A DNA stretch of 52,531 nt from Chitiniphilus shinanonensis DSM 23277 (GTDB lineage Bacteria; Pseudomonadota; Gammaproteobacteria; Burkholderiales; Chitinibacteraceae). The first letter of the stretch is position 1, and the number at the start of each line of letters is the position of its first letter. The notes beneath the pieces are model-generated. The model worked only from the letters and a program-made list of their open reading frames with translations. It was not told the DNA's origin and ran no database searches. Of this stretch, positions 1 through 7,712 are shown one piece after another. The position numbers and the translations under genes were made by a program. The stretch covers positions 191,515-244,045 of the forward strand of contig NZ_KB895335.1 in assembly GCF_000374805.1 (NCBI RefSeq), read 5' to 3'.

Positions 1-60
1 TTGCAGTTGCAGTTGCAGTTGCAGTTGCAGTTGCAGTTGCAGTTGCAGTTGCAGTTGCAG
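1..60. repeat. TTGCAG hexanucleotide tandem repeat
   Basis: Ten perfect head-to-tail copies of TTGCAG run from the first base of the window, followed by two degenerate copies (TCGCAG, TCGCAA). The array is cut by the window edge, so its real length is unknown. It lies 27 bases beyond the stop codon of the minus-strand glycine-zipper gene. A unit of six keeps any reading frame, so the array could be intergenic or the end of a neighbouring repeat-containing gene; the sequence here does not decide. Confidence 0.9.
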
Positions 61-87
61 TCGCAGTCGCAACCACAACAGCCCACC

Positions 88-582
88 TTACTTCACCGTA
101 TACCCCCTCCCCTCCATACAAGCCCCATAAGCCCGCTCATACGTCGCCAATGACTCCGCGCTGACCTGTGCCTGCTGCTGCGCCTGGGCCTGCTGGTTCG
201 CGGCGTTGGCGCGGCGCTGCTGGCGGGTGGCCACGCCGCCGGCCACCACCCCGGCCGCGGCGCCCACTGCCGCGCCATGGCCAGCGTCGTCGTTCGCCAC
301 TTCACCGATCACCGCTCCGGCCGCGGCGCCGCGGGCCGCGCCGCGGATGCGCTGGCCGTGATGCACCGGCGCGGGTGGCTGGGTGACCACCTGTGGCGGA
401 TGCGCCGGATCGACGCCCGTGTTCTGCTTGGCCCAGGCGTAGCACTCACCGTCGTCCTTGGACTGCTGCGACGCGCTCTGCCCCTTGGCGGGGTATACCA
501 CCGGCTGCGCCGCCAGCGCGGCCGTCGAAACCAGCGTGCCGACCACCGCCAGCGCGCCCAACCATCCATGCCGTGTCTTCAT
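88..582 (-). CDS. Glycine-zipper envelope protein with signal peptide (hypothetical)
   Basis: A 164-residue protein. The chosen ATG begins MKTRHGWLGALAVVG and is followed by a hydrophobic stretch ending in ALAAQ, a typical Sec signal peptide cleaved near residue 22. The frame stays open upstream, but that extension is arginine-rich and does not resemble a protein start. The mature part has a Gln/Ser-rich segment, then small-residue repeats (GAARGAAAGAVIG and GAAVGAAAGVVAGG, about residues 78-120) with the glycine-zipper pattern of YMGG-type outer-membrane or periplasmic proteins, then a Gln/Ala-rich stretch and a terminal CMEGRGY motif often seen in this group. The molecular role is unknown. 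It stands alone, divergent from the EamA transporter gene. Confidence 0.75.
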   Translation of the reverse strand: MKTRHGWLGALAVVGTLVSTAALAAQPVVYPAKGQSASQQSKDDGECYAWAKQNTGVDPAHPPQVVTQPPAPVHHGQRIRGAARGAAAGAVIGEVANDDAGHGAAVGAAAGVVAGGVATRQQRRANAANQQAQAQQQAQVSAESLATYERAYGACMEGRGYTVK

Positions 583-796
583 CGGAGTGTGTCCATCGGA
601 GGAAAAACGGAAGATTTCCACCATAGCCGGGCTATCGCGATCTGTTATTACCGGACGTAAAAACACCCGCCGAGTGCCAACTTTTGGTTTGCATGCGGCC
701 TCGGCGCCCGTTCCCGCGAAGGTGGGCCGGTCGGCCGCCTCGGGGTATGCTGTGCGCCCGTCCGACCTGCGCCTTCGCGGCGCCGTCCCCTGCCGA

Positions 797-1666
797 ATGC
801 AACTGCTGGCTGCCCTGATCCTGATCGTCGTCTGGTCCACCACCGCGCTCGCCATCAACTGGAGCGTGCAGGGGCTGGCCTATCCGGCGGCGCTGTTCGG
901 TCGCTTTTCGCTGGCCGCTATGGTGGCGCTGCTGCTGATGCTGGCGCTGTACCGGCGCGCGTTGCCCGGTGGCCGGGCGTGGCGCGCCTACCTCACCGCC
1001 GGCCTGGGCACCTCGTTGTCGATGCTGTGCACCTATTGGGCGTCGCGCCATGTCTCGTCCGGGATGGTGGCGGTCCTGTTCGGGCTGATCCCCCTCTCCA
1101 CCGCGCTGTTCGCCCGGCTGTGGCTGGGCGAACGGTTGGCGCGGCACGAGCTGGCCGGCATCATGCTCGGCCTGGGCGGACTGGTCGCCATCTTCTGGGA
1201 GCGGCTGTCGCTGGCACCGGACGGCCTGCCGGCCTTGCTGGTGGTGCTGCTGGCGGTGGCGTTGCAGTCGGGCGCCGCGGTACGGCTCAAGCCCTACGGC
1301 CAGGGCCTGCCGGCGCTGGCGGTCAACGCGGGCGCTCTGCTGGTATGCGCCGTGCTGACCGGCGCGCTGTGGCTGGCCCACGGCGCACCCGCGCTGTGGC
1401 AGGCACCGCCCCGCACCGTGGGCGCGGTGCTCTACCTGGCCCTGGTGGGATCGGTGCTGGCGTTCAGCCTGTACTACTGGCTGATCCGCGAATGCCGGCC
1501 CGGGCAGGTGGCGGTGCTGTCGCTCCTCTCGCCAGCCGCCGCGCTGTGGCTGGGCCATGTGCTGAACGACGAAACGGTGAGCACCCGGATGATGGCCGGC
1601 ACCGCGCTGATCCTGGCGGGACTGGTGCTGCATCAGCGGCATGCGCTGAGGCATTGGCGGGGCTAG
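797..1666 (+). CDS. EamA/DMT-family inner-membrane transporter
   Basis: A 289-residue, very hydrophobic protein with about ten predicted transmembrane helices in two repeats, the usual architecture of EamA drug/metabolite transporters. The ATG beginning MQLLAALILIVVWSTTAL puts the first membrane helix at the N-terminus, as is normal; the longer upstream frame encodes no plausible extension. Conserved features include an early W-S-T/G helix and the glycine-rich helix following residue 110 (MLGLGGLVAIFW). The substrate cannot be read from sequence; exporters of amino acids or metabolites are the commonest in the family. The stop codon TAG is immediately followed by a 14-base copy of the end of the family A repeat, and the gene converges on waaA. 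Confidence 0.85.
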   Translation: MQLLAALILIVVWSTTALAINWSVQGLAYPAALFGRFSLAAMVALLLMLALYRRALPGGRAWRAYLTAGLGTSLSMLCTYWASRHVSSGMVAVLFGLIPLSTALFARLWLGERLARHELAGIMLGLGGLVAIFWERLSLAPDGLPALLVVLLAVALQSGAAVRLKPYGQGLPALAVNAGALLVCAVLTGALWLAHGAPALWQAPPRTVGAVLYLALVGSVLAFSLYYWLIRECRPGQVAVLSLLSPAAALWLGHVLNDETVSTRMMAGTALILAGLVLHQRHALRHWRG

Positions 1667-1684
1667 GGCGAATCGACCTAGCCC
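1666..1684. repeat. Remnant of family A repeat end
   Basis: GGGCGAATCGACCT here matches the terminal 14 bases of the family A element exactly. It is preceded by TA, so that TAG is the stop of the EamA gene, as at 18034-18036. It is followed by AGCCC, which resembles the opposite element end, so this may be a collapsed copy that kept only the tips. The stop codon of waaA on the other strand (1678-1680) also falls inside it. Confidence 0.6.
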
Positions 1685-2943
1685 AACCGACTTTCCAGCA
1701 CCGCCAGCACCCGCTCCGTCGCGCCGCGGTGGATACCGGCGAACGACAATCCGGCGGCGCGCATGCGGCCGCGGCGGGTGGCGTCGCGCAGCAGGCGCAG
1801 CGCGCGGGCGGCGACGGCGTTGGCGTCCTGGCCTTGCCAGGCGGCGCCGGCGGTCTGCGCGGCGCGGACCACTTCGGCGAAGTTGAAGGTGGAGGGGCCG
1901 ACCAGCACCGGGGTGCCGACGGCGCAGGCTTCGATCAGGTTCTGGCAGCCGAAATCCAGCAGCGAGCCGCCCATCACCGCCACGTCGGCCAGCGCGTACC
2001 ACGCGGGCATCTCGCCCATGCTGTCGCCCAGCAATACCCTGGTGTCGGGGTCGAGGGCGCTGCCGTTCCAGGCGCTGCGCCGCACCGTGGGCAGGCCGCG
2101 CTCGGCCAGCAGGGCGGCCACTTCGTCGAAGCGCTGCGGATGGCGCGGCACGATCACCAGCAACAGTCCGGCCGGCAGGTCGAGCTTGGCCAGCGCGTCC
2201 AGCCATAGCGCTTCCTCGCCGTCGCGGCTGGAGGCCAATAGCAGCACCGGCCGCTCGCCGAGCACGCGTCGCCAGTCGTAACCGCGCTGCACCACCTCGG
2301 CCGGCGGTACGTTGTCGAACTTGAGATTGCCGGTGACCTGCACGTTGCGCGCGCCCAGGCGCGCCAGCCGGGCGGCGTCCTCCTCGTGCTGTGCCAGGAT
2401 GCCGGTGAAGCCAGCGAACGCCGGCGCCATCAGCGGCCGCAACCGCGCGTAGCCGCGGAACGATTTGTCGGACAGGCGCGCGTTCACCAGGTACAGGGGC
2501 ACGCCCTGGCGGCAGGCGGCGATCAGGTTGGGCCAGACCTCGGTTTCCAGCACCAGCCCCAGCGCCGGGCGGTAGCGCTGGAGAAAGCGCTTCATGGCGC
2601 CGGGATAGTCGTAGGGCAGGTAGACGATCTCGACACCGTCGCCCAGCAGTTCGCGCGCGGTGGCGCGCCCGGTGGGGGTGATGCAGCTGACCAGGAAGCG
2701 CCGGCCGGGATAACGCGCGCGCAACGCCTGCAACAGCGGCAGCGCGGCGCGGGTTTCGCCCACCGACGCGGCATGCAGCCAGATCGGCGCCTCGCCGCCC
2801 GGCGCGGGGGTGCGGTAACGCGCCCAGCGCTCGTCCCAGTGCTGCCGGTATTCGGGCTGGCGTCGGGCGCGCTTGAGCAGGTAGAGCATGGCCAGCGGCG
2901 TCAGCAGCGCCAGCACCAGCGAGTAGAGCCAACGCGCGATCAT
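1678..2943 (-). CDS. waaA: 3-deoxy-D-manno-octulosonic acid (Kdo) transferase
   Basis: A 421-residue enzyme that adds Kdo from CMP-Kdo to lipid A precursor, the first step of LPS inner-core assembly at the cytoplasmic face of the inner membrane. The N-terminus (MIARWLYSLVLALLTPLAMLY) is the membrane anchor. Then come the family signatures IWLHAASVGE (about residues 53-62), with the catalytic-base region, VLETEVWPN, and the C-terminal GGSLLDFGCQNLIEA nucleotide-binding segment. Length and motifs match WaaA/KdtA. The ATG overlaps the waaC stop (ATGA), which indicates translational coupling. Bifunctional and monofunctional Kdo transfer cannot be separated from sequence alone. Confidence 0.96.
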   Translation of the reverse strand: MIARWLYSLVLALLTPLAMLYLLKRARRQPEYRQHWDERWARYRTPAPGGEAPIWLHAASVGETRAALPLLQALRARYPGRRFLVSCITPTGRATARELLGDGVEIVYLPYDYPGAMKRFLQRYRPALGLVLETEVWPNLIAACRQGVPLYLVNARLSDKSFRGYARLRPLMAPAFAGFTGILAQHEEDAARLARLGARNVQVTGNLKFDNVPPAEVVQRGYDWRRVLGERPVLLLASSRDGEEALWLDALAKLDLPAGLLLVIVPRHPQRFDEVAALLAERGLPTVRRSAWNGSALDPDTRVLLGDSMGEMPAWYALADVAVMGGSLLDFGCQNLIEACAVGTPVLVGPSTFNFAEVVRAAQTAGAAWQGQDANAVAARALRLLRDATRRGRMRAAGLSFAGIHRGATERVLAVLESRLG

Positions 2944-3893
2944 CGGCGCATGCCCGCCGCCACGGTGCGCCAGACGGTGTCGACATCGGGTGCGGCGCCA
3001 CGGGTGCCGAGGTTGACGGCGTAGCTGGAGGCCAATACGCCGGTGCGGTCGGGATCGGATGCGCAGAAGATCGCCACGGTGGGCACCGCCATCGCCGCCG
3101 CCAGGTGCACCAGCCCGGTATCGACGCCGATGGTGACGCGCGCGCCGGCCAGCAGCGCGGCGGCTTCGGTCAGCGTCATGCGGGGTGTGACCACGGCATT
3201 GCGGATGCCATTGGCCAGCCGTTGGGCGCGGATCTGCTCGGCGGGGCTGCCCCACGGCAGCACGCAGGCCAGCCCTTGCGCGGCCAGGCGCTCACCCAGC
3301 TCCAGCCAGTCGCGCTCGGGCCATTCCTTGTCGGCGCGGCTGGTGGCGGTAAGCAGCACGGCGTAGCCGTCGCCGGGCAGCCAGGGCAAGGCGACGTCCG
3401 GGCGCGGCAGGCCGTAGTCGAGGGTGGCGGGCGGCGGGTAGCCCAGCGCGGCGCCGGCCAGTTCGCGCACCCGCAGGATGGCGTGGCGCTGGCGCGGCAC
3501 GGCGTAGTGGGTGCCGTAGAACAGCGCCGCCAGCCCTTCGCGCGCGCTGGCCGAGTCGTAGCCGACCACCGGGCCGCGCGCCAGCCGCGCCACCAGCGCG
3601 CTCTTGAGCAGGCCCTGCACGTCGAGCACCACGTCGTAGCGTTCCTCGCGCAGCGCGCGGCGGAAGGCGGCGAATTCGCGCAACGCGCCGCCCTCGCGCC
3701 GCCAGCGGCGCAGGGCGAACGGCACCACCCGGTGCACCGCGGGATGCAGCGCCGGCAATTCGGCGAAGCCTTCCTCGACCACCCAGTCGATGCGTGCGCC
3801 GGGCACGGCGCGCGCCATGTCCGTCACGGCGGGCATGGCGTGGATCACGTCGCCCATCGAGGACAGGCGAACGATCAGGATGCGTAGGCTCAT
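2940..3893 (-). CDS. waaC: LPS heptosyltransferase I
   Basis: A 317-residue GT-B glycosyltransferase of family 9 that transfers the first L-glycero-D-manno-heptose to Kdo2-lipid A. The start MSLRILIVRLSSMGDVIHAMPA is the textbook WaaC N-terminus and was chosen over a frame extension of eight residues. The C-terminal half has the donor-binding pattern VTIGVDTGLVHLAAAM with PTVAIF, typical of heptosyltransferases. It precedes waaA with a four-base ATGA overlap, so the two form a minus-strand LPS core operon. ADP-heptose and later core genes are not in this window. Confidence 0.95.
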   Translation of the reverse strand: MSLRILIVRLSSMGDVIHAMPAVTDMARAVPGARIDWVVEEGFAELPALHPAVHRVVPFALRRWRREGGALREFAAFRRALREERYDVVLDVQGLLKSALVARLARGPVVGYDSASAREGLAALFYGTHYAVPRQRHAILRVRELAGAALGYPPPATLDYGLPRPDVALPWLPGDGYAVLLTATSRADKEWPERDWLELGERLAAQGLACVLPWGSPAEQIRAQRLANGIRNAVVTPRMTLTEAAALLAGARVTIGVDTGLVHLAAAMAVPTVAIFCASDPDRTGVLASSYAVNLGTRGAAPDVDTVWRTVAAGMRR

Positions 3894-4134
3894 GGCTGGC
3901 GATGAAGCGGGCGGCACGCGAAGACGACGCGCCGTGCCACGGTGCGGGCGGGAATCATGGCCGGCATTCTAGCCGCAGCTTCGGCCATCCTCACAGCCTT
4001 GGCCGCATCGATCCCGCAAGATGAAACGAACGTTTATTCAGGGGAAAGCACCACGACAGCAAAGTGGCGTCACCTTCCAGCAAACCCGGCCGCCAGACGT
4101 TATAAATCAAGCAATTGGTCCTACGAGCCATGCC

Positions 4135-4752
4135 ATGTCCCACCCGCTGCCCCTCGCCATCTGGATCGCCCTGCTCGGCTGGCTGATGACCGTGCTGGCC
4201 ATCGTCGGCTGGCGTCGCGAGCGGCTGGCGCGCATCCAGTTGCGCCAGCTGGCCGAACAGCGCCTGGGCGTGGACCTGCTGACCGGGCTGCCGCACCGCA
4301 CGGCGTTCCTTTCCCACGCCGAGCACGAGGTCAACCGCAGCCAGCGCGCCGGGCATGCGCTGTCGGCGCTGCTGGTGGATATCGACGACATGCGCGCGGT
4401 CAATGCGCATTACGGGCATCACGGCGGCGATCTGGCGTTGCGCCATGTGGCGGCGGCGTGCCAGGGCGTGGTGCGCGACTTCGATGTGCTCGGTCGTTTC
4501 TCCAGCGAAGAGGTGGCCATCCTTTTGCCCGACACGCGGCTGGAAGGCGCGCGCGCCGTGGCCGAGCGCATCGCCGTCGCGGTCGCCGCCAGGCCGGTGG
4601 CGCTGGAGGACGGCCGCAGCTTCACGGTGCGGGTCACGACGGGCATGGCCGAACTGGCCAGCGAGGTGGAGGACGCCGAAGACCTGCTGCTGGCCGCCGA
4701 CGGTTCGCTGCGCCGCGCCATCGAACGGCGCAAGGAACAGGCTACCGGCTGA
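4135..4752 (+). CDS. Membrane GGDEF-domain protein with degenerate active-site loop
   Basis: A 205-residue protein with one transmembrane helix (about residues 7-26) followed directly by a GGDEF domain. The substrate-binding landmarks D-x-LTGL-x-R (D47 to R55), D82-I-D84 and the N/D pattern around 90-99 are present. The signature loop that is normally R-x-GGDEF reads R-F-S-S-E-E-V at residues 121-127, so both glycines are replaced by serine. The product-inhibition I-site RxxD is intact (R114-D-F-D117). Known diguanylate cyclases need the GG turn to hold GTP, so loss of cyclase activity with retained c-di-GMP binding is the simplest inference. The start MSHPLPLAIW places the helix at the N-terminus. 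The last 11 bases overlap the convergent cobU gene. Confidence 0.85.
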   Translation: MSHPLPLAIWIALLGWLMTVLAIVGWRRERLARIQLRQLAEQRLGVDLLTGLPHRTAFLSHAEHEVNRSQRAGHALSALLVDIDDMRAVNAHYGHHGGDLALRHVAAACQGVVRDFDVLGRFSSEEVAILLPDTRLEGARAVAERIAVAVAARPVALEDGRSFTVRVTTGMAELASEVEDAEDLLLAADGSLRRAIERRKEQATG

Positions 4753-5293
4753 GCGGACCGTCGGGCGCCCCGCCCTTCAACGCCAGCGGCAGCCCGCACG
4801 CCACCAGCGTCACCCGAGCGCTGCACGCCGCCACCGCCTGGTTCAGCCGCCCCAGCTCGTCGACGAACCAGCGCACCCCCGCCCCCAACGGCACCACGCC
4901 CCAACCGATCTCATTGGTCACCAGCAAGGTGGTGCCGGGCAGGCGCGGCAGTGTGGCGAGCAACGCGGCGCGGGCGTCGGCGAACGCGGCCTCCCGCGCG
5001 GTGGCGCCATCGCCGAAGCGCGCCAGCCACAGCGTCAGGCAATCGACCAGCAACAAGGTATCGGGCGCGGCATGCGCCGCCAGCGCACCGGCCAGATCCT
5101 CATCCGTCTCGACCACGCGCCAATGCGCCGGCCGCCGTGCCCGGTGGTGCGCGATGCGCGCGGCGAACTCATCGTCGCCCGCCGCCAGCGCGGCGGTCGC
5201 CAGATAGACCACCGGCCCCGGATGGGCCAGGGCCAGCGCTTCGGCCTGCGCGCTCTTGCCGGAACGCGCACCGCCGGTGATCAGGTGAAGCAT
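4742..5293 (-). CDS. cobU: Bifunctional adenosylcobinamide kinase / guanylyltransferase
   Basis: A 183-residue enzyme that phosphorylates adenosylcobinamide and then guanylylates it to AdoCbi-GDP, the step before CobS in nucleotide-loop assembly. The P-loop GGARSGKS is at residues 7-14. The RIAHHRARRPAHWRVVE segment (about 47-62) contains the conserved histidine that carries GMP in known CobU proteins, and LLVDCLTLWL and LVTNEIGWGVVP are further family motifs. The length is normal. It lies downstream of btuB on the same strand, but an intrinsic terminator at 5314-5340 stands between them, so it needs read-through or its own promoter. Confidence 0.95.
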   Translation of the reverse strand: MLHLITGGARSGKSAQAEALALAHPGPVVYLATAALAAGDDEFAARIAHHRARRPAHWRVVETDEDLAGALAAHAAPDTLLLVDCLTLWLARFGDGATAREAAFADARAALLATLPRLPGTTLLVTNEIGWGVVPLGAGVRWFVDELGRLNQAVAACSARVTLVACGLPLALKGGAPDGPLSR

Positions 5294-5313
5294 GGTCGGG
5301 CCTCATTGAATGG

Positions 5314-5340
5314 AAAACGCCCCTGGCAACGCCAGGGGCG
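5314..5340 (-). terminator. Intrinsic terminator after btuB
   Basis: A perfect 10-bp stem (CGCCCCTGGC / GCCAGGGGCG) with a three-base AAC loop lies at 5318-5340 and is followed on the minus strand by TTTT. It sits between btuB and cobU. Confidence 0.85.
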
Positions 5341-5395
5341 AACGGTGCTTCAGTGTACCGACGGGCGAGCGGCGCCGTGCGGCTTCAATTCACGC

Positions 5396-7228
5396 TCAGC
5401 GACCGTCGTACACCAGCTTGATAAAAGCGGTACGGCCGTCGCTGGCATAGCCCAGGCCCTGCTGGTAGTCGCGGTCGAAGGCGTTGTTCACCCGCAGTTG
5501 CGCCTGCCAGTCGCGGGCGATGCGGTAGTCCAGGCCCAGGTCGACCACGGCGTAGCCACCCATGGGATCGATGCCGTCGCGCTTGTCGTAGCGCTGACCG
5601 GCGGCGCCCAGGTTGGCCTGCCAGCGCCAGTCGCCCAGCGTCTGCGCCACGCCGGCGGCGCCGTAGACGCGCGCGCGGCGCGGCAGCGGCTTGCCGGTCT
5701 CCTGGTCCTGCGGATCCTGCCAGGTGGCGTTGGCGTTCAGTTCCAGGCTGCCCAGGCGGGTGCTGCCGTTCAGGGTCAGGCCGCGGATGCGCGCTTCGTT
5801 CAGGTTCTGCGGCGTGTAGTTCTGGTCCAGCACGATCAGGTTGCGGATGCGGTTGTAGAACAGCGTGGCATCGACCATCGAGGCGCCGCCCTGCCAGCGC
5901 AGGCCGCCATCGAACGAGCGGCCCTTCTCGGGTACCAGGTCGGGGTTGGCGGCCGGCGGATAACCGGGCCAAGACGGGAAGTACAGATCGACGAACGACG
6001 GCGCATGGAAGCTGGTGCCGCCGTTGGCGAACAGTTGCCAGCCCTGGGCGAAGAACCAGGCGTAGCCGAGGCCGCCGGTGGTGGCGCCGCCGAACTGGCT
6101 GTTGTCGTCGTAGCGCAGGTTGGCCTGGAGGTGATGCGCGCCGAAGTCGCGTTGCCAGCCGGCCAGCGCGGCGCGGTTGTTGCGGCGGGTGCGATCGTAG
6201 TCGGTGTCGCTTTCCAGGCGCTCTCGCAGGTATTCCAGGCCCAGCAGCCATTGGCCGGTACTGCTTTCCAGCGTGTTGGTCCATTGCGCCTCGTCCTGGA
6301 CGATCAGGCTGCGGCTGGGATAGGCGCCGTCGGTTTCGTAGCGGTTGCGCCCCTGGCCGATCAGCAGGTCGCTCTGCCAGGCGTCGCCGAAGCGGTTGTT
6401 GCTGTAGGCGGACACGCTGCTCTGCTTGCGTCGGCTGTGCGGGTCGGGGTCGTAGGCGCCGCCGTCGTAGTCGGCGTCGGTTTCGACGTAGAAGCCGCGC
6501 ACGCCCAGCTCGTGGCGTTCGTCCAGCCGCTGCGACAGGCTGAGCGTGGCGCTGCGCTGGCGCCAGGCGTCGTCGTCGTCCTCGGCGTAAGGGCTTTCGG
6601 GGCGGGTGATGTCGTAGCCGTCGCTGTTGCGCGCGTCGACCGTGACCGAGAACCGGGTATCGCCCACCGCACCGCCATAGCCGGCGCTGGCGCCGACGGT
6701 GCGATGGCTGCCGTAGTCGATGCTGGCGGTACCGGCCGGCTTGCCGGCGCCGGCCCTGGTGAAGATCTGCACCACGCCGCCCACCGCGTCGGCGCCGTAG
6801 AGCCCGGATGCGGAGCCGCGCACGATCTCGATGCGCTCGATGGCCGCCAGCGGAATGGTGTCGAACGATGCGCTGCCGTCGGCGCCCGGCGACAGGCGCT
6901 GGCCGTCGATCAGCACCAGGGTGTGGTTGCCGTTGGCGCCGCGCAGGTAGAGCGAGGCCGGCTGGCCGGGGCCGCCGGGGCGGTTGAACTGCACGCCGGG
7001 CAGGCGGCCCAGCGCTTCGCCCACGGTCTGGGCGCCGCTGGCGCGCAGCGTGTCGCCCTCGATGACCGAGACGTCGCTCGACAACGAGGAGCGCGCCTCG
7101 GCGGTGCGGGTGGCGGTGACGACGACGGGGTCGAGCGTGGTGTCGGGCACGCCCGGGGCGGCCTGGACGGCGGTGGCGGCCAGTGCGGCCAGGAACAGCG
7201 GCAGGCGCCGCGACGGGAACGGGATCAT
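5396..7228 (-). CDS. btuB: TonB-dependent vitamin B12 outer-membrane receptor
   Basis: A 610-residue TonB-dependent receptor. The ATG (MIPFPSRRL) was chosen because GGAG lies six bases ahead of it; a GTG four codons upstream overlaps that ribosome site. A signal peptide ends near VQAAPG. It is followed by a TonB-box-like DTTLDPVVVTATR, the plug domain (TVGEALGRLPGVQ, LYLRGANGNHTLVLIDGQRL, IERIEIVRGSASGLYGADAVGGVVQIFT), and a beta-barrel ending AFIKLVYDGR. The final residue is Arg rather than the usual aromatic, an oddity that could reflect a small 3' change. The upstream cobalamin riboswitch and flanking cob genes support cobalamin or corrinoid as the ligand. Confidence 0.93.
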   Translation of the reverse strand: MIPFPSRRLPLFLAALAATAVQAAPGVPDTTLDPVVVTATRTAEARSSLSSDVSVIEGDTLRASGAQTVGEALGRLPGVQFNRPGGPGQPASLYLRGANGNHTLVLIDGQRLSPGADGSASFDTIPLAAIERIEIVRGSASGLYGADAVGGVVQIFTRAGAGKPAGTASIDYGSHRTVGASAGYGGAVGDTRFSVTVDARNSDGYDITRPESPYAEDDDDAWRQRSATLSLSQRLDERHELGVRGFYVETDADYDGGAYDPDPHSRRKQSSVSAYSNNRFGDAWQSDLLIGQGRNRYETDGAYPSRSLIVQDEAQWTNTLESSTGQWLLGLEYLRERLESDTDYDRTRRNNRAALAGWQRDFGAHHLQANLRYDDNSQFGGATTGGLGYAWFFAQGWQLFANGGTSFHAPSFVDLYFPSWPGYPPAANPDLVPEKGRSFDGGLRWQGGASMVDATLFYNRIRNLIVLDQNYTPQNLNEARIRGLTLNGSTRLGSLELNANATWQDPQDQETGKPLPRRARVYGAAGVAQTLGDWRWQANLGAAGQRYDKRDGIDPMGGYAVVDLGLDYRIARDWQAQLRVNNAFDRDYQQGLGYASDGRTAFIKLVYDGR

Positions 7229-7279
7229 CGGGTTCTCCACGCGTTCACCCCACGCGAACGCGACTGTGCAATGGACGCG

Positions 7280-7330
7280 AAAACCCCGATGGCGCGAAGC
7301 CGATCCGGCAAGCCGCTCACCCCGGGGCTT
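7280..7330 (-). terminator. Possible riboswitch expression-platform terminator
   Basis: On the minus strand, AAGCCCCG pairs with CGGGGTTTT across an inner GC-rich region, ending in a run of four T, between the riboswitch core and btuB. This is the expected place for a cobalamin-dependent terminator or a ribosome-site sequestering stem. The long interior loop makes the exact fold uncertain. Confidence 0.4.
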
Positions 7331-7374
7331 TCCGCAATGGAGCCGCCGGCAGCCGGGCGCGATGCCGGTGCGGC

Positions 7375-7580
7375 GGTTCGGATTCGCGAGGCCGGTCTCC
7401 GGGCTTGCCGCTCCAGCACCCGCCTTCCCCTTCCGTGTTGCCGGAAGCGTGGCCGACGCCGTTGAAGCGGCGTCATGGATGCCTTCGATGCGACCTACCG
7501 TTGCGGGGGCAGCCCAGGAATGAACGGCGTGACGCCGTGTACCTGGTTCCCTGTTTCACCCGTCCGACCCTGCTGGGGAC
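7375..7580 (-). promoter_or_regulatory. Cobalamin (AdoCbl) riboswitch controlling btuB
   Basis: Read on the minus strand the region contains, in order, AACAGGGAACCAGGT (7541-7556), GCTGCCCCCGCAACGGTA (about 7497-7514) and AAGCCCGGAGACCGGCC (about 7391-7407). These match the conserved core boxes of the cobalamin riboswitch: GGGAA..GGTG, CTGCCCCCGCAACNGTA and the B12-box side AGCCCGGA.GACC.GCC. Intervening stems, for example ACGGCGTCACGCCGT at 7524-7538, fit the peripheral helices. It lies about 150 bases ahead of btuB on its strand, so high cobalamin should reduce btuB expression. The rest of the 7229-7712 gap is the btuB leader and the divergent cobT upstream region. Confidence 0.93.
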
Positions 7581-7712
7581 GACGGGCACCTGCGCGAAGC
7601 GCGCGATTGTAGCACCGTGCCGTGCTTTGCTTACAACGCGTTCCGCCGACGAGCGGTGGCGATGGTTTCGTAATACAGTAGGCAGCCTTGCAACACCCGC
7701 TTCCGCTTTGCC

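Noticed and set aside
632-3001. Long minus-strand open frame of 789 codons
   Set aside because: It runs across waaA and antisense to the EamA gene in a different frame, with Arg/Ala/Gln-rich low-complexity sequence. It is a GC-driven shadow.
4355-7465. 1036-codon plus-strand frame
   Set aside because: Antisense to cobU and btuB, no ribosome site, no domain; shadow of GC-rich codon bias.
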